DNA from: Chloroflexota bacterium
Lineage (GTDB): Bacteria; Chloroflexota; Dehalococcoidia; SZUA-161
DNA length: 7,732 nt
NCBI GenBank assembly: GCA_030668425.1
Contig: DAOUTY010000076.1
Location: 1-7,732, forward strand
Reading direction: 5' to 3'
Shown in pieces: positions 1 to 5,265 of this stretch (the first letter of the stretch is position 1; each line of letters begins with the position of its first letter). Below the pieces are notes generated by a model. That model did no database searches. It saw only the letters and a program-made list of their open reading frames with translations, and was not told where the DNA came from. Made by a program: the position numbers and the translations under genes.

Positions 1-360
1 ACGGGAGATCAGGGGAGGAAACCACTCGTCTTGAATATCCTGCGGCAGTGTTTGCAGGAGAACGCTTGTCGCCTCCATACCGCTCGGGGGCTCCACAGTG
101 GGGTCTACCTTGTGTACCTCCTCAATGATGATACCTATCTCAACGTGGCCGAATGGATACCCCCCGTATTTTTCAGGCACATTAATCTTTGTCCATCCCA
201 GCTCGACGATCTTCTTGTCTATATCGCGTAAGTTCTCATGCAGCTCCTGGGGCTGCATCTTGGATCGCTCCAGCGCCCCGGGGCCAAGCTCCTTTTGAGA
301 GAATCTTCTCACCTCTTGCCGCAGCGTCTCCTGATCCTCGCTAAAGCCGAAACCTGACAT
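1..360 (-). CDS. Acyl-CoA dehydrogenase, N-terminal part (cut by window edge)
   Basis: This is the first 120 codons of a minus-strand gene that continues beyond position 1. Acyl-CoA dehydrogenases are cytosolic FAD enzymes that oxidise acyl-CoA to trans-2-enoyl-CoA and pass electrons to ETF. The family's helical N-terminal domain is recognisable: a start of the FSEDQETLRQEVRRF type (residues 6-20), a hydrophobic IVELGW near 51-56, the hallmark VPEKYGG (61-67) before the substrate/flavin pocket, IIIEEVHKVDP (78-87), and a segment near 107-118 that matches the usual 'gteeqk..ylpplas' region. The ATG at 360-358 is preceded by AAAGGAG about 9 nt upstream. The FAD-binding middle domain and the catalytic Glu lie outside the window, so substrate chain length or type cannot be judged. 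The gene is divergent from dnaJ and has its own promoter. The family call is confident; the specific substrate is unknown. Confidence 0.85.
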   Translation of the reverse strand, partial: MSGFGFSEDQETLRQEVRRFSQKELGPGALERSKMQPQELHENLRDIDKKIVELGWTKINVPEKYGGYPFGHVEIGIIIEEVHKVDPTVEPPSGMEATSVLLQTLPQDIQDEWFPPLISR

Positions 361-419
361 TATCTGGTGCTCCTTTCTTGGTCGTACCTCGATTGCCGAA
401 GCTGTGAGGGACGCTTTTG

Positions 420-448
420 AGTATAGCATTTGTGCCTATGAGGGTCAA
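420..448 (-). promoter_or_regulatory. Sigma70-type promoter for the acyl-CoA dehydrogenase
   Basis: Read on the minus strand, TTGACC (448-443) and TATACT (425-420) are separated by exactly 17 nt. This is a near-consensus -35/-10 pair and would give a leader of about 50 nt before the ATG at 360. The -35 lies in an inverted repeat, GTCAA-N6-TTGAC (444-459), which could be an operator half-site pair. That last point is speculation. Confidence 0.65.
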
Positions 449-498
449 GCTAAGTTGACGGCTGTTGGGTTACCCCGGCGGTCTGGGCTGGGTTCAAC

Positions 499-528
499 TT
501 GTACCAGGATGACTCGTGGTGCTATAAT
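499..528 (+). promoter_or_regulatory. Candidate promoter for dnaJ-rsmE
   Basis: There is a perfect TATAAT at 523-528, with TTGTAC (499-504) 18 nt upstream as a weak -35 that matches only its TTG. The predicted start would be near 535, giving a leader of about 30 nt before dnaJ. No CIRCE inverted repeat (the HrcA operator) is visible, so HrcA control of this dnaJ is not supported. Confidence 0.5.
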
Positions 529-565
529 ATTAGATTAGCGAAATACAAGCTAGGCGGCTTAGTTA

Positions 566-1693
566 ATGGCTAAGAAGCACGACTATTATGAGATTCTCGG
601 CGTCGACAGGAATGCCTCTGCTACGGATATAAAGAAGGCGTTCAGGAAGTTGGCGTTTAAGCACCATCCTGATCACAACAAGGATCATGGGGCAGAGGAG
701 AGGTTCAAGGAGGCCAGTGAGGCCTACGAGGTTCTCAGTGACCCTGACAAACGTGCTGCCTACGACAGATTTGGCCATGCCGGAGCCCCCCAGGGGTTTG
801 GTGGTCAAGGTTTCGAGGGCTTTGACTTCGGAGGCTTCGGGGACATCTTTGAAGCCTTCTTCGGTGGTGCCACTACTGCGAGGCGTGCCGGGCCGCAAGG
901 GGGTGGCGACCTGCGCTACAGCCTCACTATTTCCTTTGAAGAGGCTGTTTTTGGCTGCGAGATGGAAGTGGAAATCGTACGAACTGAAAGATGCTCGGTT
1001 TGTAGTGGTACCAGGAGTGAGCCCGGTAGTCAACCTGAGAGGTGCTCCGCTTGCAATGGCACCGGTGAGGTACGGCGGGCTCAGCGTAGCATATTTGGCC
1101 AGTTCATAAATGTAACTCCCTGCAGCCAGTGCCGTGGCGAGGGCAGGATCATAACGAAGCCTTGCTCTCGCTGTAGGGGCCAGGGCAGGGAACGTGTGGC
1201 GCGGAAGATAGCCATCAAGGTGCCTGCTGGTGTCGATGATGGGATTCAGATTCGAATCAGCGGTGAAGGTGATGCGGGTACAAGCGGTGGTTCTCCGGGA
1301 AATCTTTACGTTACACTTTCGGTGCAAAAGCACAAGTTCTTCAAACGGGACGGCAACGACATCCTCTACGAACTGCCGATAAGCTTCACCCAAGCGGCTC
1401 TGGGAGACGAGATAAAGATACCGACTCTGGATGGTGACTTTACGCTGAAGATACCCGTGGGTTGCCAGGCCGGCAGGATTTTCCGCCTCAAGGAAAGGGG
1501 CGTTGCCCAGCTACGTGGTTACGGTCGCGGAGACCAACTGGTGAGAGTTCATGTAGTTACCCCTCAATCTTTGGATGCCAAGCAAAGGAAGCTATTCCAA
1601 GAGCTTGCGAAGAACCTGGAGGAGGCAAAACTGCCCCAGGATGACAAGGGTTTCTTCGATAGGGTCAAGGATACCTTCGGTGGTGGGTCCTGA
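566..1693 (+). CDS. dnaJ: Chaperone protein DnaJ (type I Hsp40)
   Basis: DnaJ is the cytosolic co-chaperone that delivers unfolded clients to DnaK and stimulates its ATPase. The full type I architecture is present in 375 aa, the usual length. It has a J domain at 6-70 with the essential HPD at 34-36, a Gly/Phe-rich linker at about 72-100, and a zinc-binding domain at 143-207. Two C-terminal beta-sandwich client-binding domains follow, with a short dimerisation tail. The zinc domain has four CxxC pairs (C143/146, C160/163, C186/189, C200/203). The first repeat is CSVCSGTR, not the CxxCxGxG consensus, but its cysteines are intact. The start is the ATG at 566; the ribosome-binding site is weak (AGG at 552-554). 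No grpE or dnaK sits alongside, and rsmE follows after 83 nt. In many bacteria prmA lies between dnaJ and rsmE; it is absent here. Identification is secure. Confidence 0.97.
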   Translation: MAKKHDYYEILGVDRNASATDIKKAFRKLAFKHHPDHNKDHGAEERFKEASEAYEVLSDPDKRAAYDRFGHAGAPQGFGGQGFEGFDFGGFGDIFEAFFGGATTARRAGPQGGGDLRYSLTISFEEAVFGCEMEVEIVRTERCSVCSGTRSEPGSQPERCSACNGTGEVRRAQRSIFGQFINVTPCSQCRGEGRIITKPCSRCRGQGRERVARKIAIKVPAGVDDGIQIRISGEGDAGTSGGSPGNLYVTLSVQKHKFFKRDGNDILYELPISFTQAALGDEIKIPTLDGDFTLKIPVGCQAGRIFRLKERGVAQLRGYGRGDQLVRVHVVTPQSLDAKQRKLFQELAKNLEEAKLPQDDKGFFDRVKDTFGGGS

Positions 1694-1741
1694 AGGTACG
1701 GAATGCGTTAGTTCCCCCCAATTCGTATTGCCCCTTGTGGC

Positions 1742-1768
1742 ATCCCATGACTGATGGGAGGCTGGGAT
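1742..1768 (+). promoter_or_regulatory. Possible alternative hairpins over the rsmE ribosome-binding site
   Basis: TCCCAT (1743-1748) can pair with ATGGGA (1754-1759), and ATCCCA (1742-1747) can instead pair with TGGGAT (1763-1768). The first hairpin would cover GGGA of the only visible Shine-Dalgarno-like GGGAGG (1756-1761, 15 nt from the ATG). Short stems like these arise easily by chance. Confidence 0.2.
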
Positions 1769-1776
1769 TCTAGGTT

Positions 1777-2526
1777 ATGCACCGCTTTTTTCTTCCTCAG
1801 AATTGCATCACCCAGAGCAGTGTAGTTGTTGCTGGCAAGCTGGCTCATCGGCTGCGTAACGTGCTTCGCCTGGGAACGGGCGATCGTATTATTATCCTTG
1901 ATAATAGCGGCTGGGAATATGAGGTGGAACTTAGAGCGATGAGCGGTGGCAAGCTCGAAGGGGCAATCATAAGCAGGGCCCCTGCTGCAGGTGAGCCCCA
2001 AACCAGGATAACGCTGTATCAGGCGCTGCTCAAGGGAAGTAATTTCGAGTTGGTGCTTCAGAAGTGCACCGAGATCGGGGTGACAGGCTTTGTCCCCATG
2101 GTTTGCGAGCGGTGCGTGGCCGGTGAAACCGTTGGCAACCGACTTGGCCGCTGGCAGAGTATTATCCTTGAGGCAGCGCAGCAGTCGAGGCGGGGCAAGC
2201 TGCCTGTTTTACATAACGTAGTCCAATTCAGAGAGGCATGCGAGTCGGCGACCGGAGTTTCGTTGTTACCCTGGGAAGAGGAAAAGGTGAGAGGAATTGG
2301 CGCTGCCTTGGAGGGACTACCTAAAACTGAGAATACCCCCGAAGTCAGCATCTTTGTCGGTCCTGAGGGTGGATTCTCCCCCCACGAAGTGGATTTTGCC
2401 CGGAGCTGTGGAATCGAACCTGTAAGTTTGGGCAGCCGCATACTGAGGGCGGAGACTGCTGGCCTGGTTGCTGCCGCGGTCACCCTTTATGAGTTCGGAG
2501 AAATGGGCGGTGGCTCTCAGGCATAA
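1777..2526 (+). CDS. rsmE: 16S rRNA (uracil1498-N3)-methyltransferase RsmE
   Basis: RsmE is a SAM-dependent SPOUT-class enzyme that methylates N3 of U1498 in 16S rRNA on the assembled 30S subunit. At 249 aa it has normal length. The N-terminal PUA-like RNA-binding domain (about 1-70) opens with MHRFFLP and contains HRLRNVLRLGTGD (24-36). The SPOUT domain (about 75-240) carries the family motifs: KGSNFELVLQKCTEIGV (86-102), EAAQQSRR (132-139), the SAM-loop VGPEGGFS (194-201) and the C-terminal knot LGSRILRAETA (218-228). The start ATG at 1777 is fixed by the conserved MHRFF opening, although the nearest SD (GGGAGG) lies unusually far away, at 15 nt. It is probably cotranscribed with dnaJ, since no convincing promoter lies in the 83-nt gap. 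Identification is firm. Confidence 0.95.
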   Translation: MHRFFLPQNCITQSSVVVAGKLAHRLRNVLRLGTGDRIIILDNSGWEYEVELRAMSGGKLEGAIISRAPAAGEPQTRITLYQALLKGSNFELVLQKCTEIGVTGFVPMVCERCVAGETVGNRLGRWQSIILEAAQQSRRGKLPVLHNVVQFREACESATGVSLLPWEEEKVRGIGAALEGLPKTENTPEVSIFVGPEGGFSPHEVDFARSCGIEPVSLGSRILRAETAGLVAAAVTLYEFGEMGGGSQA

Positions 2527-2547
2527 CACTGCCGCAATTTGCTGCTA

Positions 2548-2576
2548 TTGACATCCCCGCTGACCCGTGTTATAAG
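2548..2576 (+). promoter_or_regulatory. Near-consensus extended -10 promoter for the sensor kinase operon
   Basis: TTGACA (2548-2553) is a perfect -35, followed after exactly 17 nt by TATAAG (2571-2576). A TGT immediately in front makes an extended -10 (TGnTATAA). It starts 22 nt after the rsmE stop. The predicted transcription start near 2583 would leave a leader of about 180 nt before the kinase ATG. This is the best-looking promoter in the window and marks the kinase-regulator pair as its own transcription unit. Confidence 0.75.
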
Positions 2577-2677
2577 ACACGTCACCAAGAAGCCCGCCCA
2601 CGGTCTAGAGCCGAATTCGTATTTGGTTTCCGCTCTTTCTGCTCTGCAACCTGCAGACCTTAGCGGGAGCGTACAGA

Positions 2678-2773
2678 ATGGTTAAGCTGGATCAGCCTCG
2701 TTCCGCAATGCTGCAGGGCCAGGCAGTTGATGTGCATTATGCACAGAGGAGTGGAGGAGAGAATAATGGCTAG
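2678..2773 (+). CDS. Possible 31-aa upstream ORF overlapping the kinase start
   Basis: An ATG at 2678 has a good Shine-Dalgarno, GGGAG (2665-2669), 8 nt upstream and opens a 31-codon frame. The frame ends at TAG 2771-2773, overlapping the kinase start at 2766 in a different frame (ATGGCTAG). The peptide begins MVKLDQPRSAML, is polar, and has no signal sequence, no run of a single amino acid (so no classic attenuator pattern) and no recognisable domain. If translated, it would couple ribosomes to the kinase start. It could equally be chance in a leader of about 180 nt. No function is assigned. Confidence 0.35.
   Translation: MVKLDQPRSAMLQGQAVDVHYAQRSGGENNG
2731..2745. promoter_or_regulatory. 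Perfect 15-nt palindrome in the kinase leader
   Basis: TGTGCATTATGCACA is a perfect palindrome with 7-nt arms about a single central T. It sits directly upstream of the kinase Shine-Dalgarno (2753-2758). As DNA it has the form of a dimeric-regulator operator. As RNA it would fold as a 5-bp stem with an AUUAU loop just before the ribosome site. No second copy was noticed elsewhere in the window. Confidence 0.4.
2753..2758 (+). promoter_or_regulatory. Shine-Dalgarno that fixes the kinase start at 2766
   Basis: GGAGGA lies 7 nt before the ATG at 2766. The same frame can be extended upstream to a TTG at 2727, but that start lacks a comparable site, and its extra 13 residues would themselves encode this GGAGGA. 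The shorter product starting MARKKAAAG is therefore preferred. Confidence 0.8.
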
Positions 2774-4409
2774 AAAAAAAGCAGCAGCCGGCAAAGTCCC
2801 GAGTTCAGACATAGTTTTACAGGACTTGGTGGACAGCGTAGAAGATGAGCTTATCATCATCGATAGTGAGCACCGAGTCCAGTTCGCCAATTCAGTGGTG
2901 CGGGGGAGATTCCCTGAAGGTGACGCGTCGCTGGTTGGTATGCTTTGCTACGAAGTCTTCCAGGATAGGGACAGCCCATGCAGCGCCCCCTTATGGAACT
3001 GTCCGCTTATGGAGGTAATGCAAACTGGTAGCGCCGCAACGGTTATTCACCCTGAGCCAGCCCTTGGGATTGAACGGTATGTCAAGATCACCACATATCC
3101 GCTCCGGGATAGCCGGGGCAACATTAAATACATAGCAGAGATGAGAAGAGACGTTACTGCGGAGAGGGCGTTAGAGACACAGATCCTGAGGCGACATCAT
3201 CAGCTCCTGGCGTTGAGTCACATTGCGAGTGCCGTGAGCGGCCTGTGGGATTTGGATGCCATCCTGAAGGTTGCTCTGGACAATGTGCTGGAGATTATCA
3301 ATGGCGATATCGGAGGGATTCTGCTGTTGGATGATCATTCCAAGACCCTTCACTACCGCGTCCAGCAGGGCCTGTCCGCGGCATACGCCGAGAAGATGCG
3401 ATTGCGCCTTGGCGAAGGAATTGCGGGAAGCGTAGCCCAAACAGGTGAGCCCGTGCTGCTTGAGGACGTCTCCAGGAGTCCCCTGGTTGCGCACCCCGAT
3501 CTAGTGAGCGCGGAGGGACTCAAGGGGTTCGTGAGCATTCCTTTGAAATCTAAGGATAAGGTTGTGGGTGTGATGAACGTCGCCAGCCACGTGGCAGGGT
3601 GGTTTGGTGCAGACGACGTATCATTGCTCAATACAATTGGCGACTATCTGGGCACGGCAATCGAGCAAGCGAAGATGCATGAGGGGTTGAGAATGGGGCG
3701 GGAGAGATATCAGAGGCTGCTTCAACATGCTCTTACAGCGCAGGAGGAGGAGCGAAAAAGGGTCGCCCGGGAGTTGCATGACGAGACCAGTCAAACAATC
3801 ACAAGCTTGACCCTTAATTTGCAGGCCGCTATAGGTATGGCAGAAATGAGAGGCATTGGCGATACTGAATTTCTGGATAAACTGAGGACAATTCACTCTA
3901 ACGCGGTACTTGCTGGCAATGAGATAGTCAGCCTGATGAAGGAGCTCCGACCTACATTGTTGGATGAACTCGGGCTGGCCGCTGCAATCCACCGGTATGC
4001 GAAGGATACACTTCAGCCTCGCGGCATTAATGTATCTGCTGAATTCGAAGGAACGGATGAGCGCTTCCGACCGGAACTTGAAGTGACGCTTTTCCGCATC
4101 TCACAAGGCGCAATTGGCAACATAGTGGAGCATTCGGGGGCGAAAAATGCCCGTATTGGACTGAAGTGCGACGCTCGTGAGTGCCTGCTGAGCATTGAGG
4201 ATGACGGCAAAGGTTTTGAGGTTAACAAGTTGACACGGGTGGACTCCAGCGGCCGGGGCACAGGTGTATTTACTATAAAAGAGCGTGCGAGATTGGTGGG
4301 TGGCAGCTGTCGTATTGAGTCCCAGCCTGGGAAGGGGACCAAAGTTAAGGTGAAGATTTCACGGGCGGGTGAGGACGTAGATGAAGAAGATAAGAGTGCT
4401 GGTGGTTGA
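2766..4409 (+). CDS. Cytosolic PAS-GAF sensor histidine kinase, NarX/DesK-type (HisKA_3)
   Basis: This 547-aa soluble kinase has no membrane segment. A PAS domain (about 16-132) carries a cysteine cluster (C61, C72, C79) of the CY...PC...CPL type seen in PAS domains of many anaerobes; it is possibly redox- or metal-sensitive, which is inference. A GAF domain (about 150-300) follows, then a coiled linker and a HisKA_3 dimerisation domain. That domain has phospho-acceptor H338 in ARELHDETSQ, where H338, the acidic D339 and Q343 fit the H-D/E-xxx-Q rule. The HATPase at about 435-532 has IEDDGKGF (477-484) as G1 box and GRGTG (496-500) as G2 box. Its N box reads FRISQGAIGN (443-452), with Gly448 where the family usually has Glu. 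The tail is acidic. The gene overlaps its response regulator by 29 bp, so they are a cognate pair. The signal is unknown; the adjacent methyl-branch genes make redox or C1 status a reasonable guess only. Confidence 0.93.
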   Translation: MARKKAAAGKVPSSDIVLQDLVDSVEDELIIIDSEHRVQFANSVVRGRFPEGDASLVGMLCYEVFQDRDSPCSAPLWNCPLMEVMQTGSAATVIHPEPALGIERYVKITTYPLRDSRGNIKYIAEMRRDVTAERALETQILRRHHQLLALSHIASAVSGLWDLDAILKVALDNVLEIINGDIGGILLLDDHSKTLHYRVQQGLSAAYAEKMRLRLGEGIAGSVAQTGEPVLLEDVSRSPLVAHPDLVSAEGLKGFVSIPLKSKDKVVGVMNVASHVAGWFGADDVSLLNTIGDYLGTAIEQAKMHEGLRMGRERYQRLLQHALTAQEEERKRVARELHDETSQTITSLTLNLQAAIGMAEMRGIGDTEFLDKLRTIHSNAVLAGNEIVSLMKELRPTLLDELGLAAAIHRYAKDTLQPRGINVSAEFEGTDERFRPELEVTLFRISQGAIGNIVEHSGAKNARIGLKCDARECLLSIEDDGKGFEVNKLTRVDSSGRGTGVFTIKERARLVGGSCRIESQPGKGTKVKVKISRAGEDVDEEDKSAGG

Positions 4410-5034
4410 TGATCACACCCTTGTGCGGGATGGGATTCGCGCTCTGCTGGCGCTGGCTGCAGACATAGAAGTGGTCGGCGAGGCAGCAAGCGGGAAGGAA
4501 GCACTACAAAAGGTAAGACAGCTTGAGCCCAATGTGGTGCTTATGGACCTGGCAATGCCCGCTATGGGCGGACTGGAAGCGACGCGCAGAATACGAAGGG
4601 AATTCCCGGGAACGAAGGTGCTGGCAGTGACTCAGTATGATGACAGCGAGTACGTCATACCCGTCATCGCAGCAGGGGCCTATGGCTTCATTACCAAGAG
4701 CGCGGCATTCTCGGAGCTTGCCTCGGCAATTCAGGCTGTCCATAATGGCGATTCTTTCCTCTCGCCGTCGGCGGCGGCGGCCCTGGTCGAAGAATGCCAG
4801 CAAAAAACAAACGATAAAGCGGAGGATGACCCGTACCAGCAGTTGACGGATAGGGAGAGGGAAGTGCTCAAGCTGGTTGTTGAGGGAAATACAGCCAGGG
4901 AAATTGCGGAAATAATGGTCATCAGCCCTAAGACCGTTGAATGGTACAAGACCAGCCTGATGAAAAAACTGAATATCCATAACAAAGCTGACCTCATTAG
5001 ATATGCCATCCGCAAGAGAATCATAGCTCTGTGA
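4381..5034 (+). CDS. NarL/LuxR-family response regulator
   Basis: This 217-aa transcription regulator is the partner of the preceding kinase. The receiver domain (about 3-120) has the acidic pair D10-D11, phospho-acceptor D56 in LMDLAMP, T84 and K106, which is the complete catalytic set. After a linker (about 135-152) comes a LuxR-type helix-turn-helix (about 153-215). It contains LTDREREVLKLVVEGNT and the recognition-helix region ISPKTVEWYKTSLMKKLNI. The start ATG lies inside the kinase gene, with GGTGAGG (4368-4374) 6 nt before it, so translation is probably coupled and the two are made together. On phosphorylation it should dimerise and bind DNA. Its targets are not shown by the sequence; the kinase leader palindrome and the repeats downstream at 5081-5131 are candidate sites. 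The family call is secure. Confidence 0.96.
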   Translation: MKKIRVLVVDDHTLVRDGIRALLALAADIEVVGEAASGKEALQKVRQLEPNVVLMDLAMPAMGGLEATRRIRREFPGTKVLAVTQYDDSEYVIPVIAAGAYGFITKSAAFSELASAIQAVHNGDSFLSPSAAAALVEECQQKTNDKAEDDPYQQLTDREREVLKLVVEGNTAREIAEIMVISPKTVEWYKTSLMKKLNIHNKADLIRYAIRKRIIAL

Positions 5035-5080
5035 TCGTTTAGACAGGAATGCCTCTTTCCACTTCTCAGGGTCTCTCCGA

Positions 5081-5131
5081 AACCAGGATTTTCCTGGTCA
5101 GCAAACCAGGGTTTTCCCCAGTAGGATTTCC
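5081..5131. repeat. Hairpin and short direct repeats between regulator and flavoprotein genes
   Basis: AACCAGGATTTTCC (5081-5094) recurs 23 nt later as AACCAGGGTTTTCC (5104-5117) with one mismatch, and a shorter relative, TAGGATTTCC, lies at 5122-5131. The first copy also forms a perfect 7-bp hairpin, ACCAGGA-TTT-TCCTGGT (5082-5098), about 48 nt after the regulator stop. No T-run follows, so it is not a standard intrinsic terminator. The arrangement could be a partial 23-nt tandem duplication or a set of regulator binding sites upstream of the flavoprotein operon. Confidence 0.55.
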
Positions 5132-5265
5132 AGCGATTTAGTCTGGTCATACCCCGTGATGTTACTGATTGCCTCGCCGCTAGAAGAGAGTAGTATACGA
5201 GCCATAGCTTGACTACTCCTATGGAGGCGGTCTGATGAATTCGTCTGTAATCGGTAGTACTCGCG
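5098..5265 (-). pseudogene. Possible degraded PAS-domain fragment on the minus strand
   Basis: Read leftward from about 5265, an open frame gives a PAS-like opening (YYRLQTNSSD), then SSSGEAISNITGYDQ, then LEILLGK, before a TGA at about 5100-5098. Beyond the stop, in the same frame, come GKSWF and RRDPEKWKEAF, which resemble the PAS segment after the GY..E.LGK helix. The break coincides with the second copy of the 23-nt direct repeat, so collapsing the duplication would join the two parts. The resemblance is by eye, spacing is imperfect, and the right end overlaps the start of the flavoprotein gene. It may be chance. Confidence 0.2.
5169..5196 (+). promoter_or_regulatory. Candidate promoter for the flavoprotein-metV operon
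   Basis: TTGCCT (5169-5174) and TAGTAT (5191-5196) are 16 nt apart, each matching four of six consensus bases. An overlapping alternative -10 is TATACG (5194-5199). An inverted repeat, GAGTAG-N19-CTACTC (5188-5218), overlaps the -10 side. The promoter is moderate at best; read-through from the kinase operon is also possible because no convincing terminator separates them. Confidence 0.3.

Noticed and set aside
98..298. Short plus-strand open frames at 31-231 and 98-298
   Set aside because: They are shadows of the acyl-CoA dehydrogenase on the other strand, whose conserved motifs are clear.
361..565. CIRCE/HrcA operator in front of dnaJ
   Set aside because: Neither TTAGCACTC nor its spaced inverted partner GAGTGCTAA was found in the gap.
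563..1393. 276-codon open frame on the minus strand, antisense to dnaJ
   Set aside because: It lies wholly opposite the unmistakable dnaJ coding sequence, has no recognisable domain and is of a kind often found opposite long GC-balanced genes.
1890..1906. Hairpin TATTATC-CTT-GATAATA inside rsmE
   Set aside because: It encodes part of the normal RsmE beta strand (IIILDN) well within the gene. With no regulatory context, chance from codon choice is the simpler explanation.
2727..2765. Upstream TTG start giving a 560-aa kinase
   Set aside because: The added codons include the Shine-Dalgarno for the ATG at 2766, and the TTG has no site of its own.
5082..5098. Intrinsic terminator after the response regulator
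   Set aside because: The 7-bp stem is perfect, but its loop is only three nt, the stem is not GC-heavy enough, and no T-run follows.
5049..5141. 30-codon plus-strand ORF in the gap after the response regulator
   Set aside because: The only SD-like AGGA touches the ATG with no spacing, the peptide spans the direct repeats, and nothing in it looks like a known protein.
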